Origin: Acidobacteriota bacterium
GTDB taxonomy: Bacteria; Acidobacteriota; Vicinamibacteria; Vicinamibacterales; UBA2999
Length of the DNA stretch: 64,000 bases
Direction: 5' to 3'
NCBI GenBank assembly: GCA_021730945.1
Contig: JAKFYH010000007.1
Location: 50,934 to 114,933, forward strand
Made by a program: the position numbers and the translations under genes. Numbering within the stretch: position 1 is the first letter of the stretch; each line of letters begins with the position of its first letter. Below, piece by piece: positions 17,431 through 25,779 of the stretch. The notes beneath the pieces were generated by a model. That model was not told the origin of the DNA. It ran no database searches and saw only the letters and a list, made by a program, of their open reading frames with translations.

Positions 17431-18023
17431 GCGCGGACGAACTGATCGCCGCGATCGCGCCGGCGGTGCCTGGCGCGGCCTACGTGGCCCTGGCCTCGGC
17501 GGACGCCGCCATGACGCCGACCATTGGCGTGCCGCGCGAGTTCATCGTCCAGACCTGCCGCGCCTTGCAGGGACCTGGCCTCGAGTTCGTCGCGTTTTCC
17601 GATGTCACCGCGGTCGACTTTCACCCCAACCGCCAGCCGCGCTTCGACCTGGTTTACCACCTGGTGTCGCCGCATCGCCGCGCGCGCGTGCGGTTGAAGG
17701 TGCAGATCAACGAGCAGGATGCGATCGCGACGCTGACGTCGCTCTATCCGGGCGCCGGTTGGCCCGAGCGCGAACTCTACGATTTATTTGGCCTCGTGTT
17801 TGACGGTCACGCCGATCTTCGCCGGCTGATGATGCCCGACGAGTGGGAAGGCCACCCGCTGCGCAAGGACTACCCGGTGCAGTTGCGCAAGGACGCCCAG
17901 ACCTACATGCCGCTGCAGGTGACGGCGGAGGAGTTCCAGGCCAACCTGGAGCGCGATCGGTATCAACGCTCGGCCGCCAAGCCGGCTCCGCCAGCGCCAG
18001 GGGCTCCGGCGGGCAAGGGCTAG
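17427..18023 (+). CDS. nuoC: NADH-quinone oxidoreductase subunit C
   Basis: 198 residues with the 30-kDa subunit signature ([48 protein letters not shown]). It helps hold NuoD and NuoB at the quinone module. The C-terminus is a short Pro/Ala tail. NuoC and NuoD are separate proteins here, unlike the fused NuoCD of E. coli. A gmhA gene intrudes 5 bases downstream. Confidence 0.93.
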   Translation: MSADELIAAIAPAVPGAAYVALASADAAMTPTIGVPREFIVQTCRALQGPGLEFVAFSDVTAVDFHPNRQPRFDLVYHLVSPHRRARVRLKVQINEQDAIATLTSLYPGAGWPERELYDLFGLVFDGHADLRRLMMPDEWEGHPLRKDYPVQLRKDAQTYMPLQVTAEEFQANLERDRYQRSAAKPAPPAPGAPAGKG

Positions 18024-18028
18024 GCCGG

Positions 18029-18610
18029 ATGTCGCAGGATCCGCGCGTCGCGCACGTGGTGCGAGCGTTGCGCGAGGCGGCCGCCGCTCACGAACGGATG
18101 AGCGCGGAGGCCGCCGCGGTGGTCGATGCGGCGCAGGCGATGGCGGCGGCGCTCAGGCAGGGCCGCACGGTGTTTGCGTTCGGCAATGGCGGCAGCGCGG
18201 CTGACGCCCAGCACTTCGCCGCCGAGCTGGTCGGGCGCTACGAGGGCGAGCGGCGCGGATGGCCGGTGATGGCGCTGACCACCGACGCCTGCGCGGTGAC
18301 CGCGATTGGCAACGACTACGGTTTCGACCGCGTGTTTGCGCGGCAAATCGAGGCGCTGGGCCGGCCTGGTGATGTGGCGCTGGCCATCAGCACGAGCGGC
18401 AACTCGCCCAACGTGCTGCGGGCGCTCGAAGCGGCGCAGGCCGGCGGGCTGGTGACCATCGCCCTGACCGGGAAGGGCGGCGCCGCCGCGACGCTGGCGG
18501 CGCACCACGTGAGGGTCGCCGAGCAACGCACGCCGCGCGTGCAAGAGGTGCATGCAACGGTGTTGCATGTGATGTGTGAGTTGATGGAGATGGAACTGGC
18601 CAATGGCTGA
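18029..18610 (+). CDS. gmhA: Phosphoheptose isomerase (SIS domain)
   Basis: 193 residues of GmhA type, converting sedoheptulose 7-phosphate to D-glycero-D-manno-heptose 7-phosphate, the first step of ADP-heptose synthesis for LPS. Motifs include FGNGGSAADAQHFAAELVGRY, TTDACAVTAIGNDYGF, AISTSGNSPNV and the C-terminal QEVHATVLHVMCELME with metal/substrate ligands. It lies between nuoC and nuoD, 5 bases after one and overlapping the other by 8, so it must be transcribed with complex I. The matching heptose kinase is at 54105. I chose ATG 18029 as the first in-frame start after the nuoC stop. Confidence 0.88.
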   Translation: MSQDPRVAHVVRALREAAAAHERMSAEAAAVVDAAQAMAAALRQGRTVFAFGNGGSAADAQHFAAELVGRYEGERRGWPVMALTTDACAVTAIGNDYGFDRVFARQIEALGRPGDVALAISTSGNSPNVLRALEAAQAGGLVTIALTGKGGAAATLAAHHVRVAEQRTPRVQEVHATVLHVMCELMEMELANG

Positions 18611-19790
18611 CGTTCGCACCGAAACAATGACGGTCAACATGGGGCCGCAACACCCCAGCACGCACGGCGTGCTGCGGCTGGTGCTGGAGCTCGATGGCGA
18701 GACCGTCGTGTCGGTGTCGCCCACCGTCGGCTACCTGCACACCGGCATCGAAAAGACCTGTGAGCAGAAGAAGTGGCAGCAGGTGATCCCGCTGGTCGAG
18801 CGCATGGACTACCTGGGCGCCCAGTCCAACAGCCTGGCGTTCTGCCTCTCGGTCGAGAAGATGCTCGGCCTCGATGAGGCGATGCCGGCGCGGGTCAACG
18901 CCATCCGCGTGCTGATCGCCGAGTTGCAGCGCCTCAGCAGCCACCTGGTCTGGTTCGGCACGCACGCCATGGAGATCGGCGCGATCACCGGCCTGCTCCA
19001 CGCGCTGCGCGAGCGCGAGATCATCATGAACCTGAACGAGATGCTGGGCGGCTTCAGGTTCTTCCCCAGCTACATCCGGGTGGGCGGCCTGAAAGAAGAC
19101 ATCCCGCGCGGTTACAAGGAAGCCGTCAGGGCGTTCCTTGATCGCATGCCCGGCAAGATCGACGAGTACGAAACGCTGATCACCAAGAACCCGATCTGGA
19201 TGGACCGCACCCGCGGCGTCGGCGTGATCAGCTACGAAGATTGCTGCAAGTGGGGCCTGTTCGGCCCGATCGCGCGCGCGGCCGGCGGCGATTACGACGT
19301 CCGCCGCGCCTTCCCGTACTGCGATTACGACACCTACGAGTTCGACGTGATCGGCGCCTCGAATGGCGACGTCTACGATCGTTACCTGACCCGCATGGCG
19401 GAGATGCGCGAGAGCGTCAAGATTTGCAACCAGGCGCTCGAGCGCATTGACCCGGTCGGCGCCTGGGCGTGCGACGACAGGCGCGTCGTGCCGCCGCCCA
19501 AGGACCAGGTCTACACGGAAATGGAGGCGCTGATTCAGCACTTCCTGATCTACTCGCAGGGCTTCAAGGTGCCGGCCGGCGACGCCTACGTCCCGGTCGA
19601 AGGCCCGCGCGGCGAGCATGGCTGTTATGTCGTCTCGGACGGCAGCAATCGTCCCTGGCGCGTCCACATGCGCGCGCCGGCGCTGTTTTCCTGCCAGGCG
19701 CTGCACAAGTTCGTCGTCGGAGGCATGATCGCGGACGTGATCGCCGTGATCGGATCGCTCGACGTCGTCATGGGAGACGTCGATCGATGA
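18603..19790 (+). CDS. nuoD: NADH-quinone oxidoreductase subunit D
   Basis: 395 residues, the 49-kDa subunit that lines the quinone cavity. Conserved segments include TMTVNMGPQHPSTHGVLRL (quinone-site His), GYLHTGIEKTCE, RVNAIRVLIAELQRLSSHL and the C-terminal FVVGGMIADVIAVIGSLDVVMGDVDR. Overlaps gmhA by 8 bases upstream and nuoEF by 4 bases (ATGA) downstream. Confidence 0.96.
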   Translation: MADVRTETMTVNMGPQHPSTHGVLRLVLELDGETVVSVSPTVGYLHTGIEKTCEQKKWQQVIPLVERMDYLGAQSNSLAFCLSVEKMLGLDEAMPARVNAIRVLIAELQRLSSHLVWFGTHAMEIGAITGLLHALREREIIMNLNEMLGGFRFFPSYIRVGGLKEDIPRGYKEAVRAFLDRMPGKIDEYETLITKNPIWMDRTRGVGVISYEDCCKWGLFGPIARAAGGDYDVRRAFPYCDYDTYEFDVIGASNGDVYDRYLTRMAEMRESVKICNQALERIDPVGAWACDDRRVVPPPKDQVYTEMEALIQHFLIYSQGFKVPAGDAYVPVEGPRGEHGCYVVSDGSNRPWRVHMRAPALFSCQALHKFVVGGMIADVIAVIGSLDVVMGDVDR

Positions 19791-21751
19791 GTTTTCATCC
19801 CACCATGCCGTACGGGACGGAGCAGTGGCACCGCTCGATGCGGGCCACGCTGCCGGAGGGTCCGGAGTTTGCGTTCAGCGCGGATGCGCGCGCGCAGTTC
19901 GAGGCGTTTGCCGCGCACTATGCCCCGGAACACCGCAAGTCGGCCGTGCTGCACGCGCTCTACCTGGCGCAGGAGCAGCAGGGCTACATCACCAACAACG
20001 TGACCCGTCACGTCGCCGAGGTGGTTGGCTGCACCACCGCCGAAGTCGAGGACGTGGTCTCCTACTACGTGATGTTCCACCGCAATCCGGTGGGCACCTA
20101 CGTGCTGCAGGTGTGCACCACGCTGTCGTGCGCGCTGGCCGGCGCCGAACGCGTGGTGGAGCAACTCGAGCACAAGCTGGGCATCAAGGCCGGCCAGACC
20201 GACCCGACCGGCATGTTCACCATCCAGCAGATGGAATGCCTGGGGGCCTGCGATCGCGCGCCGGTCATGATGGTCAACAACGACCACTGGCACGAGCACC
20301 TCGAGCCGGAGGCCGCCGGCGCCCTGGTCGATCGGATGAAGACCGAGGGCCTCAACGCCCTGGGCGGCTGTCACCTGGCGATCGAGGGCCGTCCCGAAAG
20401 CGAGTGGAAGGGCAAGACCACGACGCCGGTCAAGCCCAGGGCGGTGCCCGACTACGAGCCCGTGCTCACCAAGTACGCCTTTACGCCCGGTGGTGCCCAG
20501 TTCGATCACTACGTCAAGCACCAGGCCGGCTACGAGGGATTGAAGAAGGCGCTCGCCATGACGCCCGATGCCGTGATCGAGGACGTCAAGAAGTCCGGCC
20601 TGCGCGGCCGCGGCGGCGCCGGTTTTCCGACCGGGCTCAAGTGGCAGTTCGTCGACAAGAAGTCGCCCAAGCCCAAGTTCATCGTCTGCAACGCCGACGA
20701 AAGCGAGCCTGGCACGTTCAAGGACCACCTGCTGATGGAGCGCAATCCCCACCTGCTGGTGGAGGGGTGCCTGATCGGCTGCTACGCGATTGGCTCGAAG
20801 GCCGCCTACATCTACATCCGCGGCGAGTTCCAGCACCTGTTCCCCGCGATGCAGAAGGCCATCGACGACGCCCGCCAGGCCGGGTTGGTCGGCAAGAACA
20901 TCCTGGGATCGGGCTTTGACTGCGAGGTCTACCTGCACCGCGGCGCCGGCGCCTACGAGGCCGGCGAGGAAACCGCGCTGCTCGAGTCGCTGGAGGGCAA
21001 ACGCGCGCAGCCGCGTTTCAAGCCGCCGTTCCCGGCGGTGGAAGGCGCCTGGGGCTGTCCCACCGCCGTCAACAACGTCGAGACGCTGTGCAACGTGCCG
21101 CTGGTGATGACGCGTGGCGCCGACTGGTTCGCCTCGCTCGGCCCCGAGAAGAACGGCGGGCCGAAGCTGTTCTGCGTGAGCGGCGCGGTCAAGCGCCCCG
21201 GCGTGTTCGAGGCGCCGATGAAGGTCACACTGCAGGAGCTGATTTTTGACTACGCCGGCGGGCCGCTCGACGGCCGCACGCTCAAGGCGGTGATCCCCGG
21301 CGGCTCGTCGGTGCCGATCCTGCTGCCCGACCAGATCGACATCCCGGCGAGCTTCGACGACGTGCAGCGCGCCGGTTCGCTGCTCGGCTCGGCGGCGATC
21401 ATGGCGCTTGATGACACCACCGACATGGTGTGGCTGGCCGACAACCTCCTGCATTTCTATCGCCACGAGTCGTGCGGCAAGTGCACGCCCTGCCGCGAGG
21501 GCACCGACTGGCTGTATCGCATCCTGCATCGCATGATGGCCGGCCAGGCGACCGAGAAGGACATTGACCTGCTCGGCAGCGTCGCCGACCAGATCAACGG
21601 CAAGACGCTCTGCGCGTTCGGCGACGCCGCGGCGACGCCGGTTCTGACCACGCTCAAGTTCTTCAAGCCGGAATTTGAGGCCTACGTCAAGGGCACGCAG
21701 CCCAAGCCGGCGGCGTATCGCGCGGCCGATAAGCCGGTGGAGACGCACTAA
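19787..21751 (+). CDS. nuoEF: Fused NADH-quinone oxidoreductase subunits E and F
   Basis: A single 654-residue protein. Residues about 20-190 are NuoE, with the 2Fe-2S (N1a) ligands in VCTTLSCALAG and MECLGACDRAP. A linker follows, and residues about 225-640 are NuoF, with FMN/NADH motif SGLRGRGGAGFPTG, VCNADESEPGTFKD and the N3 4Fe-4S ligands SCGKCTPCREGT plus a distal Cys in TLCAFGDAAATPV. It is the NADH-oxidising tip of complex I. No stop or frameshift separates the parts. NuoG, which normally follows NuoF, is absent. Confidence 0.95.
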   Translation: MSFHPTMPYGTEQWHRSMRATLPEGPEFAFSADARAQFEAFAAHYAPEHRKSAVLHALYLAQEQQGYITNNVTRHVAEVVGCTTAEVEDVVSYYVMFHRNPVGTYVLQVCTTLSCALAGAERVVEQLEHKLGIKAGQTDPTGMFTIQQMECLGACDRAPVMMVNNDHWHEHLEPEAAGALVDRMKTEGLNALGGCHLAIEGRPESEWKGKTTTPVKPRAVPDYEPVLTKYAFTPGGAQFDHYVKHQAGYEGLKKALAMTPDAVIEDVKKSGLRGRGGAGFPTGLKWQFVDKKSPKPKFIVCNADESEPGTFKDHLLMERNPHLLVEGCLIGCYAIGSKAAYIYIRGEFQHLFPAMQKAIDDARQAGLVGKNILGSGFDCEVYLHRGAGAYEAGEETALLESLEGKRAQPRFKPPFPAVEGAWGCPTAVNNVETLCNVPLVMTRGADWFASLGPEKNGGPKLFCVSGAVKRPGVFEAPMKVTLQELIFDYAGGPLDGRTLKAVIPGGSSVPILLPDQIDIPASFDDVQRAGSLLGSAAIMALDDTTDMVWLADNLLHFYRHESCGKCTPCREGTDWLYRILHRMMAGQATEKDIDLLGSVADQINGKTLCAFGDAAATPVLTTLKFFKPEFEAYVKGTQPKPAAYRAADKPVETH

Positions 21752-21752
21752 C

Positions 21753-22802
21753 GTGGCCGAGATCATTGCCTGGGTCACTTCGCCGATGTTCATTGCCTAC
21801 GCCACGCTGGTCGGCGTGGTGTTCATGGCCCTGCAGATTTCCGCGGCCGTGATGGTCTACGCCGAGCGCAAGGTGGCGGCGTTCATGCAGCAGCGCCTCG
21901 GCCCGACGCGGGTCGGTCCGCAAGGCCTGCTCCAGCCGATCGCCGATATCGTCAAGCTGTTCTTCAAGGAGGAACTGCGCCCCAAGGCCGCCGACGCCTT
22001 CCTGTTCTCGCTGGCGCCGATCATCTCGGTGACGACGGCGTTCCTGGCGTTTGCGCCGGTGCCGTTCGGCGCCGCGACCACGTTCTTCGGCCTGCTGCCG
22101 GAGCCGATGGCGCTGATGATCGCCGACGTCAACGTGGCGGTGCTGGTGATCTTCGCGGTCGCCTCGATGGGCGTCTACGGCATCGTGCTGGCCGGCTGGG
22201 CCAGCAACTCCAAGTACTCGCTGCTCGGCGGCCTGCGCAGCTCGGCGCAGATGATCAGCTACGAACTGGCCTACGGCATGTCGCTGGCGACCATCGTGAT
22301 GTTCGCCGGCTCGATGTCGCTGCGCGAGATCGTTGACCTGCAGCAGGGCTACTGGCTCGGGTTCATCCCCAAGTGGTACATCTTCATCCAGCCGGTGGCC
22401 TTCTTCGTGTTTGCCTGCGCCGGTATTGCCGAGACCAACCGCGCGCCGTTCGACTTCCCGGAAGCCGAGCAGGAGCTGGTGGCCGGCTATCACACCGAGT
22501 ACAGCTCGATGCGCTTCGCCATGTTCTTCATGGCCGAATACATCAACATGGTCACGGTCTCGGCCGTGGCGGTCAACTTGTTCATGGGCGGCTGGCACGG
22601 CCCGTTCATCCCGGTGGAGTACGGCTGGATCTGGTTTCTGATCAAGCTGGCCTTCCTGCTGTTCTGTTACCTGTGGCTGCGCTGGACGCTGCCGCGCTTC
22701 CGTTACGACCAGTTGATGTCGTTCGGCTGGAAGGTGCTGTTGCCGTTGGCCACCGTTAACCTGCTACTCACGGCCGCGGGGGTGCTCTACTTTGGGCTCT
22801 GA
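21753..22802 (+). CDS. nuoH: NADH-quinone oxidoreductase subunit H
   Basis: 349 residues with eight or nine transmembrane helices and the ND1 signatures VYAERKVAAFMQQRLGPTRVGPQGLLQPIADIVKL and AGIAETNRAPFDFPEAEQELVAGYHTEYSSMRF, which line the quinone channel. GTG start 1 base after the nuoEF stop. In most nuo operons NuoI follows; here nuoJ follows directly, overlapping by 11 bases. Confidence 0.96.
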   Translation: MAEIIAWVTSPMFIAYATLVGVVFMALQISAAVMVYAERKVAAFMQQRLGPTRVGPQGLLQPIADIVKLFFKEELRPKAADAFLFSLAPIISVTTAFLAFAPVPFGAATTFFGLLPEPMALMIADVNVAVLVIFAVASMGVYGIVLAGWASNSKYSLLGGLRSSAQMISYELAYGMSLATIVMFAGSMSLREIVDLQQGYWLGFIPKWYIFIQPVAFFVFACAGIAETNRAPFDFPEAEQELVAGYHTEYSSMRFAMFFMAEYINMVTVSAVAVNLFMGGWHGPFIPVEYGWIWFLIKLAFLLFCYLWLRWTLPRFRYDQLMSFGWKVLLPLATVNLLLTAAGVLYFGL

Positions 22803-23319
22803 AGCGTTGCTCTTTTACGCGTTCGCCGGCGCGGCCGTGATCGGGTCGCTGCTGGTCGTCACCCAGAAGAACCCGGTCTACAGCGTGCTGGCGCTGATCG
22901 CCTCGTTCTTCGGCCTGTCGGGCCTCTACGTGCTGCTCGAGGCGCCGTTTGTGGCGGTCGTCCAGATCATCATTTACGCCGGCGCCATCATGGTGCTGTT
23001 CCTGTTCGTGGTGATGCTGCTCAACGTGCCGCGCGAGGATGCCGCCGAGTGGGACCGCGCCCACCCGCTGTATCGCCCGATGGCGGTGCGCATCGGCGGC
23101 GCGCTGGCGCTGCTGCTGGCGCTCGAACTGGCCTGGGCGCTGTCGCGCACGGCTGGCTTGGGTGGGGGAGTGGCCGACCAGCATCCGGCGGTGTCGTCGG
23201 TGGCGGAACTGGGCCGGGTGTTGTTCACCGATTACATGTTCGCGTTTGAAGTGACGTCGATCCTGATCCTCATCGCGATGGTCGGCGCCGTCATCCTCGC
23301 GAAGAAGAAAGAGGAGTGA
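22792..23319 (+). CDS. nuoJ: NADH-quinone oxidoreductase subunit J
   Basis: 175 residues, five transmembrane helices, with the ND6 segment APFVAVVQIIIYAGAIMVLFLFVVMLLN whose helix contains the pi-bulge region important for coupling. The predicted start is TTG 22792 inside the nuoH 3' end. Ends in a basic tail KKKEE and overlaps or abuts nuoK. Confidence 0.93.
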   Translation: MGSEALLFYAFAGAAVIGSLLVVTQKNPVYSVLALIASFFGLSGLYVLLEAPFVAVVQIIIYAGAIMVLFLFVVMLLNVPREDAAEWDRAHPLYRPMAVRIGGALALLLALELAWALSRTAGLGGGVADQHPAVSSVAELGRVLFTDYMFAFEVTSILILIAMVGAVILAKKKEE

Positions 23320-23321
23320 CC

Positions 23322-23621
23322 ATGGCGATTGGCCACTATCTCGTGCTCTCGGGTGTGTTGTTCTCGATCGGGGCGGCCGGCGTGTTCCTGCGCCGCAACC
23401 TGATCACCTTGCTGCTGTCGGTGGAGATCATGCTGAACGCCGTCAACCTGGCGTTTGTCGCGTTCGGCCGGCAGTTCGGTACCGTCGACGGCCAGATCAT
23501 CACCTTCTTCGTGATGACGGTGGCCGCCGCCGAAGCCGCGGTCGGTCTCGCGCTGGTGATTGGCTTGTTCCGCCACCGCGAATCGCTCAACCCAGAGGCG
23601 TTTACGTCCCTGAAGTGGTAG
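23322..23621 (+). CDS. nuoK: NADH-quinone oxidoreductase subunit K
   Basis: 99 residues, three transmembrane helices, with the two membrane-buried Glu residues of ND4L in LLLSVEIMLNAVNLAFVAF and VAAAEAAVGLALVIGLF. I chose ATG 23322, which has GAGGAG 5 bases upstream; GTG 23316, overlapping the nuoJ stop, is the alternative. The only sizeable gap in the operon follows it (82 bases) and holds a dispersed repeat. Confidence 0.95.
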   Translation: MAIGHYLVLSGVLFSIGAAGVFLRRNLITLLLSVEIMLNAVNLAFVAFGRQFGTVDGQIITFFVMTVAAAEAAVGLALVIGLFRHRESLNPEAFTSLKW

Positions 23622-23625
23622 CCGC

Positions 23626-23684
23626 CGATGACACCGACGATTACACCAGGGCCGCAGATGACACAGATGACGCAGACTTTTTTG
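23626..23684 (-). repeat. Dispersed repeat, copy 2
   Basis: Read on the minus strand this spacer gives GTCTGCGTCATCTGTGTCAT, then CTGCGGCCCTGG and GTGTCATC. It matches copy 1 at 13196 and the purH copy at 41047 through the GTCATCTGCGGCCCTGG core. It separates nuoK from nuoL inside the operon. Confidence 0.7.
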
Positions 23685-23703
23685 GGAGCAGGGGAATAAG
23701 GTC

Positions 23704-25773
23704 GTGTTAGCTCTCATTCCATTACTGCCGTTTGCCGGCTTCCTCGTCAACGCGACGATGGGGCGAAGGCTGCCCAAGACGGTGACCGGCGGCCTCGCCT
23801 CGGCCGTGATGGTGGTCTCGTTCCTGATCGCCGTCACGCAGGTGTGGGCGCTCGCCGCCATGCCGCCCGAGTCGCGCCAGGTCAACCAGGTGCTGTTCAC
23901 CTGGATTACGGCCGGCGACTTCTCGCTCGACCTGGCCTTCCGGCTCGACGCGCTGTCGGCGGTGATGATTCTGGTCATTACCGGCATCGGCTCGCTGATT
24001 CACATCTATTCGACCGCCTACATGAGCCACGAGACCGACGCCGACTTTGGCCGGTTCTTCTCGTATCTCAACCTGTTCTGCTTCTTCATGCTGATGCTGG
24101 TGCTCGGCTCGAACGTCCTGGTGATGTTCGTGGGCTGGGAAGGTGTCGGCCTGTGTTCGTACCTGCTGATTGGTTTCTACTACGAGAAGCAGGCCGCCGC
24201 CGATGCCGCCAAGAAGGCGTTTGTTGTCAACCGCATCGGCGATTTCGCGTTCATCCTGGGCGCGCTGCTGCTGGTCGTGACCTTCAACTCGCTCGACTTC
24301 ACCACCATCGCGCTGGCAGCGAAGGCGATGCCGGTCGAGGTGACCTTCGGCACCCTGTCGCTGATCACGCTGTTGCTGTTTGTCGGCGCGACCGGCAAGT
24401 CGGCGCAGATTCCGCTGTATGTGTGGCTGCCCGACGCGATGGAAGGCCCGACCCCGGTCTCGGCCCTGATCCACGCCGCCACCATGGTGACCGCCGGCGT
24501 CTACATGATTGGCCGCAACGCCGTGCTGTTCGAGCATGCGCCGATCACGCTCGGCATCGTCGCCGTCGTCGGCGCCGCCACTGCGCTGATGGCCGGCACC
24601 ATCGGCCTGGTGCAGAACGACATCAAGCGGGTGCTGGCCTATTCCACCGTGTCGCAGCTGGGCTATATGTTCCTGGCCATGGGCATGGGCGCGTTTGGCG
24701 CCGGCATTTTCCACCTGATGACTCACGCCTTCTTCAAGGCCTGCCTGTTCCTCGGCTCGGGCGCGGTGATCCATGCGCTGCACGGCGAACAGGACATCCG
24801 CAAGATGGGTGGCCTCAAGAAGCACATCCCGGTCACCTACTGGACGTTCGTGATCGCCTCGGTGGCGATCGCCGGCGTGCCTGGCCTGGCCGGCTTCTTC
24901 TCGAAGGACGAGATTTTGTTCGAGACCTTCCTGCACGGCCACCAGATTCTCTGGGGCGTGGGCGTGCTGACGTCGCTCCTGACCGCCACCTACATGTTCC
25001 GCCTGGTGCACCTGACCTTCCACGGCGACGAGCGCTTCGGCGCGGTTGCGGACGGGCACGATGCGCACGGGCACGCACCTCAGCACCTGAGCACCCCTGC
25101 ACCGGAGCACCTGAGCACCCCCGCACCCCAGCACTCACATGGAGTGCACTTGCATGACGCCCCGGCGCCGATGGCCTTCGCGCTGATCGTCCTGGCGATT
25201 GGGTCCATTCTGGCCGGCTATGTCGGCGTGCCGCACGCGCTCGGCGGCCACAACAACCTGGGCGCCTGGCTGGAGCCGGCGTTCCAGGCGACCAACTGCG
25301 GGCAGCCGGTGGCCACCGGCGAACTGGCCGGGATTGCCCTTGAGGACTGCCTGCCCGGTGAGGAGGCGGGGGTCGAGGACCACGCGGCGCTCGAGCTCTC
25401 GCTGATGGCGGTGTCGTCGCTGGTGGCGTTTGCCGGCATTGGCCTGGCGAGCTTCTTGTGGCTGAAGCGCAAGGACATCCCGGCGCAGATGGCGACCCAG
25501 TTCGCCGGCGTGCACAAGTTGCTGCTGAACAAGTACTACGTGGACGAGGTCTACGACGCGACCATCGTGCAGCCGATCAAGGTGGTGTCGCAGGAAGGCC
25601 TGTGGCGGGGCTTTGACGTGAAGATCGTCGACGGCGCGGTTAACGGCGCAGGCTACTTCGTGAGCGGCGTCAGCATTGTCCTTCGGCTGCTGCAGAACGG
25701 GTCGGTCAAGACCTATGCGGCATCCATTTTTGCGGGCGCGGTCGTCATCCTCGCCTTCTACCTCTGGAGATAG
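23704..25773 (+). CDS. nuoL: NADH-quinone oxidoreductase subunit L
   Basis: 689 residues, an antiporter-like proton-pumping subunit with about 16 helices. Conserved parts include VMFVGWEGVGLCSYLLIGFYY, GKSAQIPLYVWLPDAMEGPTPVSALIHAATMV and NDIKRVLAYSTVSQLGYMFLAMG, with the buried Lys and Glu of the pump. A non-conserved cytoplasmic or periplasmic loop near residues 455-485 contains two copies of QHLSTPAP-like sequence encoded by 9-nt-period DNA repeats and is rich in His. GTG start at 23704 after GGGGAATAAGG. Confidence 0.95.
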   Translation: MLALIPLLPFAGFLVNATMGRRLPKTVTGGLASAVMVVSFLIAVTQVWALAAMPPESRQVNQVLFTWITAGDFSLDLAFRLDALSAVMILVITGIGSLIHIYSTAYMSHETDADFGRFFSYLNLFCFFMLMLVLGSNVLVMFVGWEGVGLCSYLLIGFYYEKQAAADAAKKAFVVNRIGDFAFILGALLLVVTFNSLDFTTIALAAKAMPVEVTFGTLSLITLLLFVGATGKSAQIPLYVWLPDAMEGPTPVSALIHAATMVTAGVYMIGRNAVLFEHAPITLGIVAVVGAATALMAGTIGLVQNDIKRVLAYSTVSQLGYMFLAMGMGAFGAGIFHLMTHAFFKACLFLGSGAVIHALHGEQDIRKMGGLKKHIPVTYWTFVIASVAIAGVPGLAGFFSKDEILFETFLHGHQILWGVGVLTSLLTATYMFRLVHLTFHGDERFGAVADGHDAHGHAPQHLSTPAPEHLSTPAPQHSHGVHLHDAPAPMAFALIVLAIGSILAGYVGVPHALGGHNNLGAWLEPAFQATNCGQPVATGELAGIALEDCLPGEEAGVEDHAALELSLMAVSSLVAFAGIGLASFLWLKRKDIPAQMATQFAGVHKLLLNKYYVDEVYDATIVQPIKVVSQEGLWRGFDVKIVDGAVNGAGYFVSGVSIVLRLLQNGSVKTYAASIFAGAVVILAFYLWR
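25075..25135 (+). repeat. In-frame AGCACCCCT-type repeats inside nuoL
   Basis: The sequence alternates AGCACCTG, AGCACCCCT and GCACCGG units, giving the peptides QHLSTPAPEHLSTPAPQH. The units resemble the AGCACCCTA tandem array in the spacer at 38064, suggesting that the same kind of repeat has expanded inside a gene. A period of 9 keeps the frame. Confidence 0.6.
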
Positions 25774-25779
25774 CGCGAC

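Noticed and set aside
19625..21793. 722-codon open frame antisense to nuoEF
   Set aside because: Composition is Arg/His/Leu-rich as expected of the complement of a high-GC gene, with no motif; the plus strand encodes a clear NuoEF.
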